Source: a virus. Taken from it: a DNA stretch of 31,257 nt. Below the pieces are notes generated by a model, which worked only from the letters and a program-made list of their open reading frames with translations, searched no databases and was not told the origin of the DNA. The stretch spans positions 1 to 31,257 of the IMG/VR virus record IMGVR_UViG_3300042397_001572; one strand, written 5' to 3'. The position numbers and the translations under genes were made by a program. Shown here in pieces: positions 9,623 through 17,884 of this stretch; the stretch's first letter is position 1, and each line of letters begins with the position of its first letter.

Positions 9623-10591
9623 ATGGCAACCTACAATAGTTTTAAAAGAATTGCATCAGATTCGTTCGTTGCTAACACCATCGGCAGCGCGGATATTTCT
9701 TCAGGGGCAGTAATCAACGGAAAACTGGCCACTGATGCAGTTACATCAGCCAAGATCGCTACAGGTGCTATTGGCACAACTGAGTTAGCAGCCGCAGTAG
9801 ATTTATCATCTAAAACTGTAACTTACCGCACTATACTGAATGCAGATATCAGCGGGAGTGCTGCAATTGCCAGCACAAAACTCGCATCAGGTGCAGCTAC
9901 CACCAACTTGGGATACACACCGTTGAATAGCAACGGCAGCTCCATGACCGGTCCCTTGAGAACTATCGCTGGCAGTGCAGCTGCCCCAGCTATAGCACTA
10001 AGCGGAAATACCAACACGGGAATTTTCTTTGGCAACGACGACACCGTGCGTATCAGTACAAATGGTGTGGAACGAGCGAGATTTGACCCCAACGGCAGAT
10101 TCTTGCAAGGCACTGCCCAGGCCACTGGCAGTCCCATGTTTCAAAGCACTGGAACTGGAGGCTGGTTGTACAACAATCAATTAGGATCTGGAACAGGTTG
10201 GCAAGAAATCAACAGTAACTTTGGCTGGACCGGATATCAACGCGGCGGCACCAATTTTAACTATACCAATGGTCGTTATACAGCACCAGTGGCCGGCCAT
10301 TATAATTTTCAATGGCTAAGCTATCAACACAACGATACCAGTTGGACCAGCGCCACAGGCCATATGCACATGAGTTTAGGCAGAAACGGTGGAGTTTCTA
10401 TGTCTGCAGGCCGCACACCTCACGGTATATGGAGCCACGGTAATGGAAGTCCTTATCCCCATGGTGTTAACTGGCAAGCCGATACCTATCTTGCTGCCGG
10501 AGACTATGTCAGCATTTGGTGTGCTTGGACCAGCAACAATAATAGATTCCATGCAAGTCATTCGTTTTTCAACGGATATTTGATCGGATAA
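9623..10591 (+). CDS. Tail-fibre paralog 3 with C1q-like tip (322 aa)
   Basis: This is the third tandem copy, 8 nt after paralog 2. It shares MATYNSFKRIASDSFV, DLSSKTVTYRTILNADIS and GAATTNLGYTPLNS with the other two. The shaft motif is NTGIFFGNDDTVRISTNG. The C-terminal head begins GRYTAPVAGHYNFQ (about residue 217) and ends FFNGYLIG. The three genes together look like a duplicated fibre set whose heads have diverged. They may form hetero-oligomeric or alternative fibres; which applies cannot be told from the sequence. Confidence 0.72.
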   Translation: MATYNSFKRIASDSFVANTIGSADISSGAVINGKLATDAVTSAKIATGAIGTTELAAAVDLSSKTVTYRTILNADISGSAAIASTKLASGAATTNLGYTPLNSNGSSMTGPLRTIAGSAAAPAIALSGNTNTGIFFGNDDTVRISTNGVERARFDPNGRFLQGTAQATGSPMFQSTGTGGWLYNNQLGSGTGWQEINSNFGWTGYQRGGTNFNYTNGRYTAPVAGHYNFQWLSYQHNDTSWTSATGHMHMSLGRNGGVSMSAGRTPHGIWSHGNGSPYPHGVNWQADTYLAAGDYVSIWCAWTSNNNRFHASHSFFNGYLIG

Positions 10592-10594
10592 ATA
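10587..10594 (+). promoter_or_regulatory. T4-type late promoter motif GATAAATA
   Basis: GATAAATA overlaps the stop codon of fibre paralog 3 and lies 19 nt before the ATG at 10614, with a GGAGA ribosome-binding site between them. It matches the T4 late consensus in 7 of 8 positions. Confidence 0.55.
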
Positions 10595-10613
10595 CAACGG
10601 AGAATACAAAAAC

Positions 10614-11234
10614 ATGCCTCAATTTTCGGTTTTTTTAACAGCACTAGAAAGCAAAATGCTAGAGCACACAGTGGCTAATCCTTCTGATTGGATAGATAAT
10701 CTAGTAGAGTGGCGAGTACGAATTGCACAGGATGAATATCTTCCTACAGCAATCGAACAACTTAAAGCTAATGGTGCTACTACGATTCCAGGAACCCGCG
10801 ACGCAATAATTCTAGCAGTGGATTTACCACCAAAAAATCCTAACTGGACACCCGTCGAACGTGACGATCCTAACGATGACTTAACCGTGGAATATACATT
10901 TGATTTAGAAGATGATGATATTAAAATGTTAGCTTGGATGTATGAAAATCCTCATACGCACATTCGTGATTGGATAGCTGAACGTACTCAGATAGCTATT
11001 AAAGAAAAAGCAGATACAATTTTTAAAGAACTGCTTACGGATCCCACATGGACAGATCCAATACCAACAGATCCTGCAGCCCTTATTGATCTTGTGGAAC
11101 TTAAATCAGCAGCACAACATCTAGAAGAAACTAGAGTGGCGATGCTGACAATGACAGCAGCATTAGCTAACACCACTGGCGAACCCTACCTTCCTCCTAC
11201 TATTCCGTTTATGACCTACAAACATCATAAATGA
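10614..11234 (+). CDS. Unknown protein downstream of fibre genes (206 aa)
   Basis: I do not recognise the family. The protein is acidic and mainly helical, with a WIDNLVEWRVRIAQDEYLP segment near the N-terminus, an Asp/Glu-rich centre (DDPNDDLTVEYTFDLEDDD, residues about 85-105) and a helical region with WIAERTQIAIKEKADTIFKE. There is no signal peptide or membrane segment. It is soluble and helical, unlike the beta-rich fibres before it, and it is the last gene of the fibre block with its own late promoter motif. A fibre-assembly or tail-associated role is possible, but this rests on position alone. Confidence 0.6.
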   Translation: MPQFSVFLTALESKMLEHTVANPSDWIDNLVEWRVRIAQDEYLPTAIEQLKANGATTIPGTRDAIILAVDLPPKNPNWTPVERDDPNDDLTVEYTFDLEDDDIKMLAWMYENPHTHIRDWIAERTQIAIKEKADTIFKELLTDPTWTDPIPTDPAALIDLVELKSAAQHLEETRVAMLTMTAALANTTGEPYLPPTIPFMTYKHHK

Positions 11235-11254
11235 ATTGTCTAATAGCCCGCAAT

Positions 11255-11280
11255 AAAAAAGCACCCTAGGGTGCTTTTTT
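11255..11280. terminator. Bidirectional intrinsic terminator
   Basis: A perfectly self-complementary stretch: six A, GCACCC, TA, GGGTGC, six T. It can act on both strands, ending the plus-strand fibre block and the minus-strand halogenase block. The plus-strand T tract overlaps the stop codon of the minus-strand halogenase (11280-11282). Confidence 0.88.
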
Positions 11281-12902
11281 TATTCTTTGTCTTTGTAGTG
11301 CTTAGTTTTTAAATACTGATAATGACTTGGACACTTGTTAACAACATGCTCGTTTTTTGCTTTTTTCTGCCGCCAGTAGTTTTCTGTAGCAGTATTAAAA
11401 ATTGCAGGAACAGTTCTAGCTGTGCCTATGTACAGCCCGTCGTATTTAATTTTTTCTAATGACATACGATTTACGGGCAACATATGATTGCCAACAAATA
11501 TGTCAGGAAATCCTCCATCACCAGTACCCAGTTCGTGCGATCTCAGCATTTTACCAGCAATATCAGATGCTATAGTATGCAATTCAGACAACTCTTTATC
11601 TATCATGCGATAGTCTAATTCAATATTTTCAGTGACATGCTGCCAATAGGGAGTGTCTCTACGAGATGACAGTGTATAGTGACATGTGACAAAAGTTTTA
11701 AAACTTTGCATAGTGACATTGGCCATATAGTTAAACCAATCAACATGCATCCTATTGACTTGTTCGTTGTCTAAAGTTTGAAATAGCAATACTAACATTT
11801 CTTGAACACTGAACAATCCTGTGCTTTCCAAAGGTTCTATAAACGCATAGGACAATCCCACACCCACTACATTTTTTTCCCAGCATTTGTCATGTGTACC
11901 ATTTTTAATTTTGACCAGTCTAAATTCTAAATTGTCTGTACGATTGGGATCGTGATATGTCATTTTATCACTGTTCAAATAGTCTTTATATTCTTGCAGT
12001 GCATCTTCTTCACTGATAAATTTACTGCTAAACACATAGCCGCTGCCAATTCTATGATATAGAGGAATATTCCAAACCCAGCCATTGTTATAAGCTGTGC
12101 AGTTTGTGACGTTTTCCATCTCAAGTTCTTTATCGTGATATGGCACATGACAAGTCCATGCTCTGTCATTTGGCAGAAGATTGTTAAAACTTTCAAACGG
12201 CACACCCATGGTCTGTTCCAGCAACAGCGATCTGAATCCAGTGCAGTCGATATACAAATCACCTTTGACTTTCTCGCCATTCTTCAACAGCAAGTAATCG
12301 ATGTACCCATCTTCTTCCTTGACAATGCTTTCAATGTGCTGTTTAGTATGAGTAACTCCTGCAGGTATACACATCTGATCTCTTAGAAATTCACCAAACA
12401 ATGCAGCATCCATGTGATACGCCACATCATTTTTAAAACTGTAACCTTCTAACTTGTGTGAGGTGTTATCACATATTTTATTGTTGTAGATCAGAGGCAT
12501 ATTGCTGTACATACAATCATAGAAGTCATTCCATGGAGTATCCGGATATAGCAATTTTTTATGATACCAGTCTCTAATACCGTCTGTGGTATTTTTCTTA
12601 TCTTTTAGTCCAAACGGATAGTAGAATGATTCACCTTTTTTGTAAAAATCAGTAAATTTAATAGCCAGTTTGTGTGTGGCATTGCAGTGTGGCATCCAAT
12701 CTTCGTCATTTAAATCTAAAAGATGAAGAAATAAATTTAATGTTCCGAGCGTTGATTCGCCTACACCCACGGTAGGTACATCGGGGGATTCTACAAGTTC
12801 GAATTTAATGTTAGGAAACTTTTTTGATAGCAATGCGGCGCTCATCCACCCTGCACTACCCCCACCGACTATAACAATTTTTTTGATAGGTGTTTTCATC
12901 AT
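11280..12902 (-). CDS. Flavin-dependent tryptophan-type halogenase 1 (540 aa)
   Basis: The family (PrnA/RebH-like, Trp_halogenase) uses FADH2, O2 and a halide to make hypohalous acid, passed to a lysine next to the substrate. Visible motifs: FAD-binding GGGSAGW (13-19), GVGEST (46-51), the lysine in NATHKLAIKF (about Lys78), the WxWxIP signature WVWNIP (275-280) and the FIEPLESTGL loop with the catalytic Glu (about 359). All are intact and the length is normal. It is the last gene of a three-gene unit with halogenase 2 and an oxygenase, and its start overlaps the oxygenase stop. It is about the same length as halogenase 2 without obvious gaps, so the two are duplicates. Substrate unknown. No flavin reductase is encoded in the window. 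Confidence 0.92.
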   Translation of the reverse strand: MMKTPIKKIVIVGGGSAGWMSAALLSKKFPNIKFELVESPDVPTVGVGESTLGTLNLFLHLLDLNDEDWMPHCNATHKLAIKFTDFYKKGESFYYPFGLKDKKNTTDGIRDWYHKKLLYPDTPWNDFYDCMYSNMPLIYNNKICDNTSHKLEGYSFKNDVAYHMDAALFGEFLRDQMCIPAGVTHTKQHIESIVKEEDGYIDYLLLKNGEKVKGDLYIDCTGFRSLLLEQTMGVPFESFNNLLPNDRAWTCHVPYHDKELEMENVTNCTAYNNGWVWNIPLYHRIGSGYVFSSKFISEEDALQEYKDYLNSDKMTYHDPNRTDNLEFRLVKIKNGTHDKCWEKNVVGVGLSYAFIEPLESTGLFSVQEMLVLLFQTLDNEQVNRMHVDWFNYMANVTMQSFKTFVTCHYTLSSRRDTPYWQHVTENIELDYRMIDKELSELHTIASDIAGKMLRSHELGTGDGGFPDIFVGNHMLPVNRMSLEKIKYDGLYIGTARTVPAIFNTATENYWRQKKAKNEHVVNKCPSHYQYLKTKHYKDKE

Positions 12903-13441
12903 CTAAAATCCGGGCCGTGTATCCAACCTACTATTGCATGTCTCACGCCTGTAGTCACTGAAGTTACTCTGTGTGTCATAAATGATGGAAAGATAGTTAT
13001 CATGCCTTGTTGTTTTATTTTTGGATCTGAGATCGCTGGCATAAATTCTAAATCGCCTCCTTCGTATTCTGTAGGATCAGTGAGTTGAATAGTGAATGAT
13101 AATTTTCTCACAGTGTCACCTGGTATAGAATCTGTATGCCACACATAGTGATCACCTCTATCGGCTGAATATCTAAAAACAAACGGAGGATCTATTCTGT
13201 TGTAACCTTCTAAATGATACCGGTATGTTTGTGAATTTTTAAGAAATATTACCTTAAAAATTTTATCTTCAAGGTCTTCTCTTAGGCCTCGATTACATAT
13301 TTGAACACTTCGAAATTGTTTGTTAGTTATAAAATTTCCAAACTTTGCAACAGTACCTTCAACCCATTTGGTTGAATCTTCTATAATCTCTTTACACTCT
13401 TGAGCAGTAAAAAGAGGTATTGTAATCGTTTGGGCCACCAT
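12899..13441 (-). CDS. 2OG-Fe(II) oxygenase, prolyl-hydroxylase/PiuC-like (180 aa)
   Basis: This is a double-stranded beta-helix dioxygenase candidate that would hydroxylate a substrate with 2-oxoglutarate and O2. The iron triad is clear: His102-Thr-Asp104 in YVWHTDS, His157 in FMTHRVT, and Arg167 in VRHAIVGW for 2-oxoglutarate. The LSFTIQLTDPTEYEGGDLEF strand order is typical of the PKHD/P4H group. The start codon overlaps the stop of halogenase 2 (TAATG), and its own stop overlaps halogenase 1, so the three are probably translated together. Being sandwiched between two halogenases suggests a shared substrate or pathway (inference). Confidence 0.88.
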   Translation of the reverse strand: MVAQTITIPLFTAQECKEIIEDSTKWVEGTVAKFGNFITNKQFRSVQICNRGLREDLEDKIFKVIFLKNSQTYRYHLEGYNRIDPPFVFRYSADRGDHYVWHTDSIPGDTVRKLSFTIQLTDPTEYEGGDLEFMPAISDPKIKQQGMITIFPSFMTHRVTSVTTGVRHAIVGWIHGPDFR

Positions 13442-15063
13442 TATTCTTTGCCATTATAGATATTTTCTTTAAGATACTGATAGTGCGATGGTGCAGTTTC
13501 CGTTAGAGAGTTGATATATTCTTTCTTTTGATCCCAGTAGTCCTGAGTTTGACTGGTATAAAACTCTGGAACTGATCCATGCCTTGATTCGATCAACATC
13601 TTAACAACTGCCATTTGTGTGGCACTCACTGGTAGCACATGCATGCCTACTAAAATATCAGGCATGCCGCCCATGCTCTGATCTGCAGGCATACTATGTG
13701 TTTGGAGTAACTTGATTGCCAAATCGCCAGCTGCGGTAGGCGGTAACTGGTTTAGTTTTCTATCAAACATTAATGAATCCATTTCTATATTTTCAGTAAC
13801 ATGTTGCCAGTATGGAGTATCTCTGCGAGAGCTAAACACATAGTGATATGTTACAAAGTTCTTAAAACTTTCCATAACATAGTTGGTTACATAATTGAAA
13901 TTATCAACATGAATTTTATTGATCTGTTTGTTATGCAGTGTTTCGCACAGTTTTAATAGTAATTCTTGAACACTCAACAAACCAGTGCTTTCTAAAGGTT
14001 CTACAAATGCATAGGATAGACCTATACCAACACAATTTTTAACCCATGCTCGATCATGTGCTCCGTTTTTGATTTCAATTAATCTAAATTCGCAGAGTTT
14101 GCTTCTTGCCGGATTAAGTACCGTCATAGCCTCACTATCAAGATAGTCTTTGTATTCTTGCAGTGCATCTTCTTTGCTGATAAACTTGTCACAAAAAACA
14201 TAACCACTGCCGATTCTGTTATATAGTGGAATATTCCACACCCAACCATTGTTGTGTGCTGTGCAATTAGTAACGTTTTCCATTTCAATTTCTTTAATAG
14301 TGTATGGAACGTGTGTTACCCATGCATGATTATTAGGCAAATGACTCGAATACGATTCAAACGGAACACCCATAGCCTGCTCCAGTAGCAATGATCTAAA
14401 TCCTGTGCAGTCAATGTACAAATCAGCTTCGAGAGTATCACCGTTATTTAATTTAAGACCGCTAATGTACCCGTCGCCGTCTTTAAGTACTTGTTCAATA
14501 TGTGCTTGCACATGCACTACCCCTGCCGGAATACACAGTTTATCCCTTAAAAAGTTGCCGAACAGTGTGGCATCCATATGATAAGCAGAATCATTGCGCC
14601 AGCTGAATCCAGGAAGCTGCCCGTCTTTGTTATCAAATATTTTAGTTTGATAAATCATAGGCATTGAACTGTATACACTTTCATAGAAATCGTTAACGTC
14701 TAGTTCAGGATGCATTGTTTTCTTAACATACCAATCTGTAGCACCTTGCTGTGTATTTTGCAAGTCTTTAATTCCAAAAGGATAATAAAAAGTTTCGCCT
14801 TTCTTATAAAAATCAGTAAATTTGATAGCTAATTTGTAAGTAGCATTGCAATACTCCATCCAGTCTTCATCTTTGAGACCCAGCAATCCTAGATACTGAT
14901 TAATAGTTCCGAGTGTGGATTCGCCCACCCCGATAATTGGAACGTCTGGCGATTCAACCAGCGCAATTTCCATATCTGGAAATTGTTTTGATAACATAGC
15001 TGCACTCATCCATCCCGAACTGCCACCACCGGCAATAATAATACGTTTAATTGGTTTTTTCAT
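13441..15063 (-). CDS. Flavin-dependent tryptophan-type halogenase 2 (540 aa)
   Basis: This is a paralog of halogenase 1. FAD motif GGGSSGW (12-18), GVGEST (45-50), catalytic-type lysine in NATYKLAIKF (about Lys77), WVWNIP (274-279) and FVEPLESTGL (Glu about 358) are all present. The region YKKGETFYYPFG and the later VFSSRRDTPYWQHVTENIE are shared with halogenase 1. It is the first gene of a sub-operon with a late promoter motif at 15087-15094 and a GGGAG ribosome-binding site (15076-15080, minus strand). Cyanophage VirX1 shows that phage enzymes of this superfamily can be active halogenases; substrate and halide preference here cannot be read. Confidence 0.92.
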   Translation of the reverse strand: MKKPIKRIIIAGGGSSGWMSAAMLSKQFPDMEIALVESPDVPIIGVGESTLGTINQYLGLLGLKDEDWMEYCNATYKLAIKFTDFYKKGETFYYPFGIKDLQNTQQGATDWYVKKTMHPELDVNDFYESVYSSMPMIYQTKIFDNKDGQLPGFSWRNDSAYHMDATLFGNFLRDKLCIPAGVVHVQAHIEQVLKDGDGYISGLKLNNGDTLEADLYIDCTGFRSLLLEQAMGVPFESYSSHLPNNHAWVTHVPYTIKEIEMENVTNCTAHNNGWVWNIPLYNRIGSGYVFCDKFISKEDALQEYKDYLDSEAMTVLNPARSKLCEFRLIEIKNGAHDRAWVKNCVGIGLSYAFVEPLESTGLLSVQELLLKLCETLHNKQINKIHVDNFNYVTNYVMESFKNFVTYHYVFSSRRDTPYWQHVTENIEMDSLMFDRKLNQLPPTAAGDLAIKLLQTHSMPADQSMGGMPDILVGMHVLPVSATQMAVVKMLIESRHGSVPEFYTSQTQDYWDQKKEYINSLTETAPSHYQYLKENIYNGKE

Positions 15064-15086
15064 AAACTGTCCTAACTCCCGTTTGA

Positions 15087-15094
15087 ATATTTAG
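15087..15094 (-). promoter_or_regulatory. Late promoter motif CTAAATAT before halogenase 2
   Basis: On the minus strand, CTAAATAT lies 23 nt before the halogenase 2 ATG, in a 41-nt gap that is one of only two clear breaks in an otherwise tightly packed block. It is identical to the octamers before the tail-sheath and fibre genes, so halogenases 2 and 1 and the oxygenase between them are probably transcribed late. Confidence 0.62.
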
Positions 15095-15104
15095 TTGAGT
15101 ACTT

Positions 15105-15737
15105 TTAGATGTAACCTACATCTTGGCTATCGCCGTTTTTCCAATAATCTCTAAGAAGGTTAAATGATATGGAAATACGAACGTCGTCTGTTTTATTTCT
15201 TTTTACAGAATGTTGTAGCCATCCAGGAAATAATAGTAATTTACCCACAGCTGGTTTAATATCATAGTATTTTTCAGCTATGTTTCCGAATGGAAATAGT
15301 TCTTGTTGCATCCACGGTATAGCATTCATAAGGCTAAAATTACCGTCGTTGCCAGTAGTTTGGTAATAATAAGTTCCGGAAATAAATGCATCGCTGTGCT
15401 GATGCCATTCTTGACCTTGGTCTCTGCCAGTTTTGTTGATCCAACTGTGTCGGAGAGCAATCGGCACAGGGTGCCATGATTGTGTTTGATCAATGTATTT
15501 TTTAACGTGTGTTTCGATGTATTTTTTTAAATGTGTTAATTCAAAATCTTTAATAGAGTTAGTCCGAGATTTGATATTAGTCTGTACACCGTCCTCCCAA
15601 CCAGGAGGATTATTAAAAATATCAGTTTGTTCTATTATAGGCAATTTTTTTCTTATCTCATCCTGCACTAGAAAAATTTCCTGCATTGTTCCCTGATGTT
15701 CGTATATCAATGTAGGAAATAGCGATACAATAGGCAT
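15105..15737 (-). CDS. Putative 2OG-Fe(II) oxygenase, 2OG-FeII_Oxy_5-like (210 aa)
   Basis: The protein begins MPIVSLFPTLIYEH and has WINKTGRDQGQEWHQHSDAF, then a SGTYYYQ strand and GKLLLFPGWLQHSVKRNKTDDVRISISFNL. This is the layout of the small TIGR02466/PF13759 group of putative oxygenases. Candidate ligands are His112 and/or His114, His176, with Arg187 for 2-oxoglutarate. The proximal motif is HQHSD rather than a plain HxD, as usual in this group, so the exact iron ligands need a structure. It starts one base after the upstream stop (TAAGATG). Substrate unknown. Confidence 0.8.
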   Translation of the reverse strand: MPIVSLFPTLIYEHQGTMQEIFLVQDEIRKKLPIIEQTDIFNNPPGWEDGVQTNIKSRTNSIKDFELTHLKKYIETHVKKYIDQTQSWHPVPIALRHSWINKTGRDQGQEWHQHSDAFISGTYYYQTTGNDGNFSLMNAIPWMQQELFPFGNIAEKYYDIKPAVGKLLLFPGWLQHSVKRNKTDDVRISISFNLLRDYWKNGDSQDVGYI

Positions 15738-15738
15738 C

Positions 15739-16434
15739 TTACAGTCCTAAATCTTTTAAGATTTTTTTACGTTTAAAATATTGCCCATTAAGCGCAAACG
15801 GAACAATTCCGACTTGTTTGATATATTCTTCGTACGATACAGTGTGCATTGAGATTTTTATATCCGACTCGGACAACGGTATTACATGTGCTAATTCTTT
15901 ACCGGCCGGAATTGTTAGGTCTTTAGGAAACATAGTTTTAGGAACCAACAAGTTTACACTGGTAGTATGCTGATATTTGTAGTCGACTACGCCGTTGACT
16001 ACAAATGGTTTAAATTCGTCATCATGCCAGAATGTATTAGTGTAAAGAAAATTAACCCCAGTTTTTTCTTTGATTTTCCAAGGACTATTAAGTTTTAAGT
16101 GATAAAATCCTTTGAGATATTCACCCCACTGGCTAGGATGATGTCCCTCAGCATCGTCTTCAGGAAACCATTTTAACGATCCGCCCTCTGTTCCAATCCA
16201 ATAGTCTTCCCAACTTTGTAATATAAATCCAGTTCGATATAGTGTACTCACCCCCGGACATGTTTTCATAGTACCGCGCATAGGACCTTGATGTTTAACT
16301 GTCGTGGGTAAGTTTTTCCAAAAACTAGGTAATCTTTCTTCCGCATATAAAATAGGAAATAGTGTTTCTACTTCGGGATTGGCGGTGAAACAATCTAATA
16401 CAATTTTTGATTTTTTAAAAAAGAATGAAAACAT
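15739..16434 (-). CDS. Uncharacterised cluster protein, paralog C (231 aa)
   Basis: I do not recognise a named family with certainty. It is the most diverged of three consecutive paralogs. The shared skeleton is: an N-terminal RLPSFWKNLP element (about 34-43); a CPGVSTLYRTGFIL strand (59-72); a HHP near 98-100; FYHLKLNSPWKI (110-121); VVNGVVDY (145-152); and a final IPAGKELAHVIPL (175-187). No iron triad, nucleotide-binding motif, signal peptide or membrane segment is visible. The predicted fold is beta-rich. The conserved ...G..ETD..., ...G-P...-P pattern weakly recalls the DUF6065 family; this is from memory only. Its place among the oxygenases suggests it serves the same pathway. Confidence 0.7.
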   Translation of the reverse strand: MFSFFFKKSKIVLDCFTANPEVETLFPILYAEERLPSFWKNLPTTVKHQGPMRGTMKTCPGVSTLYRTGFILQSWEDYWIGTEGGSLKWFPEDDAEGHHPSQWGEYLKGFYHLKLNSPWKIKEKTGVNFLYTNTFWHDDEFKPFVVNGVVDYKYQHTTSVNLLVPKTMFPKDLTIPAGKELAHVIPLSESDIKISMHTVSYEEYIKQVGIVPFALNGQYFKRKKILKDLGL

Positions 16435-16439
16435 TATTA

Positions 16440-17150
16440 TTACCTATAAGTTTTTTTAGAATGAAATAGGTCGGCATATATACCAGCCCAATAAGTACTA
16501 AGCCTATATTTAAAACTAGACCTAGCCCACTCGTCTTTATCTGAGATGTGTGTAATATTCATCTGCCAATCTTCTCGCTTGAAAGGAAAAACCACCACTA
16601 ATGGGTCTCCGGGATTGATAGTAAATGATTTTTCTTTGACAAGGCCAACAAGGCCAATAGGCTCATCGTGTTTATCAGTATCAACTACTCCTGGAAAAAT
16701 TGAAAATTCTTTTCTAAATCTGTAATAGGGATCAAACAACATGCAACTATACCCCGGAGGAGTTTTAATATGCCATGGTTGATTTATTTTTAGATAATGA
16801 TGCTTTTTGCCATCTTCTGCTTTGAACTGGGCTTGATGCCACGGATGTTTACCTACATGGTTGTCGGTATGTCTGCATCGATAATCAAATCCTGTAATAA
16901 AGTTTGCATCAACAAATTCTTTGATTTGAATTTCATATGTAGCACGTATAACATATCCAGTGGTCATGTAATCCAATACTGGCACACATCGTTTAATCGT
17001 AGGGGTATGAGGTTTGGTATATGGTTCAATTTCTGGTACTTCAATGGGAGTATCTTTATACCAGTCTGGAATTACTTTCCCAGCAGGCATAGGCGGAAAC
17101 ATGTCAATTGCTTCTAAATCACTGCCGGAAAATGTTATTAATTTGGTCAT
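16440..17150 (-). CDS. Uncharacterised cluster protein, paralog B (236 aa)
   Basis: It is a clear paralog of the next gene upstream. Shared elements: MPAGKVIPDWYKD (21-33), IKRCVPVLDYMTTGYVIRATYE (52-73), HHYLKINQPWHIKTPPGYSC (117-136), FDPYYRFRKEFSIFPGVVDTD (139-159) and NPGDPLVVVFPFKR (179-192). The PPGYSC, PYY, VDTD and GDPL..PFKR blocks are almost unchanged between B and A, so these residues are probably functional. There are no recognised cofactor motifs. It lies 5 nt after paralog C's start region in the same operon. Function unknown; candidates are a substrate-binding partner or an enzyme of a new type. Confidence 0.7.
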   Translation of the reverse strand: MTKLITFSGSDLEAIDMFPPMPAGKVIPDWYKDTPIEVPEIEPYTKPHTPTIKRCVPVLDYMTTGYVIRATYEIQIKEFVDANFITGFDYRCRHTDNHVGKHPWHQAQFKAEDGKKHHYLKINQPWHIKTPPGYSCMLFDPYYRFRKEFSIFPGVVDTDKHDEPIGLVGLVKEKSFTINPGDPLVVVFPFKREDWQMNITHISDKDEWARSSFKYRLSTYWAGIYADLFHSKKTYR

Positions 17151-17884
17151 TTAAATTGTTTCTCAGAATGGAATAATTTTTTATATGCATTAAACAAATA
17201 ATATTTTGATTTGTTTAGTATAGTATCTGCAGTGAATTCAGATTCCCAGTTGTCTCGTTTAAATGGAATAATTTGTACTAACGGATCGCCGCAATAAAAT
17301 CTAACCTCAGTATTAACTTCTGTTAAGTATCCTACCACTGGAATCTTTTGATTAAACTTATCTGTGTCGATAATAGCAGGCATGATACTGAATTGGTTTT
17401 GAAACAAGTAGTAAGGCTGCACCACTAAACAACTGTAACCCGGGGGAGTCTGCACTGTCCACTCGGAGTTAAATCGAAAATAGTTTGTTAAATTTTTCTT
17501 ATCTGTTGATCGCATTGGGCATGTACTTTCAGCATAAATGCCGACAGCATTGTTAGGATGTAGTCCCTGCATGTCATCAGTTTTTTTAGAATCATTTATT
17601 TTGTTGCGTACTGTATTCGCGGTAACAATATTCATTTTAGGAACAAAATTTTCAATCTTTTCACTGACTCTAACTTCGTAAGTGGCTCTTAGAATATATC
17701 CGGCTGTTATAAAATCTTCAACCGGAACACAGGCTCGAATACTTTTTAAAGCATTTTCATCGAAGCTGTATGTGTCCTTGGCTTTAGCCATATTTGCATA
17801 CCACTCTGGCAGATATTCTCTAGCCGGTATAGGCTTCCAGTGTTCTAATGCAGTCTTATCGTCTATGTTAAATTTAATCTTCAT
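17147..17884 (-). CDS. Uncharacterised cluster protein, paralog A (245 aa)
   Basis: This is the upstream member of the three-gene paralog array. Elements: IPAREYLPEWYANM (19-32), IRACVPVEDFITAGYILRATYE (49-70), GLHP (107-110), FRFNSEWTVQTPPGYSCLVV (136-155), QPYYLFQNQFSIMPAIIDTD (156-175), YCGDPLVQIIPFKRDNW (197-213). It overlaps paralog B's start by 4 nt, which indicates translational coupling. The C-terminus (KLFHSEKQFK) is like that of paralog B (DLFHSKKTYR). No known catalytic triad is visible. A soluble beta-rich cytoplasmic protein is the only safe inference. Confidence 0.7.
   Translation of the reverse strand: MKIKFNIDDKTALEHWKPIPAREYLPEWYANMAKAKDTYSFDENALKSIRACVPVEDFITAGYILRATYEVRVSEKIENFVPKMNIVTANTVRNKINDSKKTDDMQGLHPNNAVGIYAESTCPMRSTDKKNLTNYFRFNSEWTVQTPPGYSCLVVQPYYLFQNQFSIMPAIIDTDKFNQKIPVVGYLTEVNTEVRFYCGDPLVQIIPFKRDNWESEFTADTILNKSKYYLFNAYKKLFHSEKQFK

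Noticed and set aside
15064-15104. Hidden RiPP-type precursor peptide between cassette genes
   Set aside because: The gap is 41 nt and holds a promoter and ribosome-binding site only; the other gap (19146-19182) is also too short.
16797-17117. Plus-strand 106-aa ORF within paralog B
   Set aside because: It is antisense to a conserved paralog and has no family likeness or promoter.
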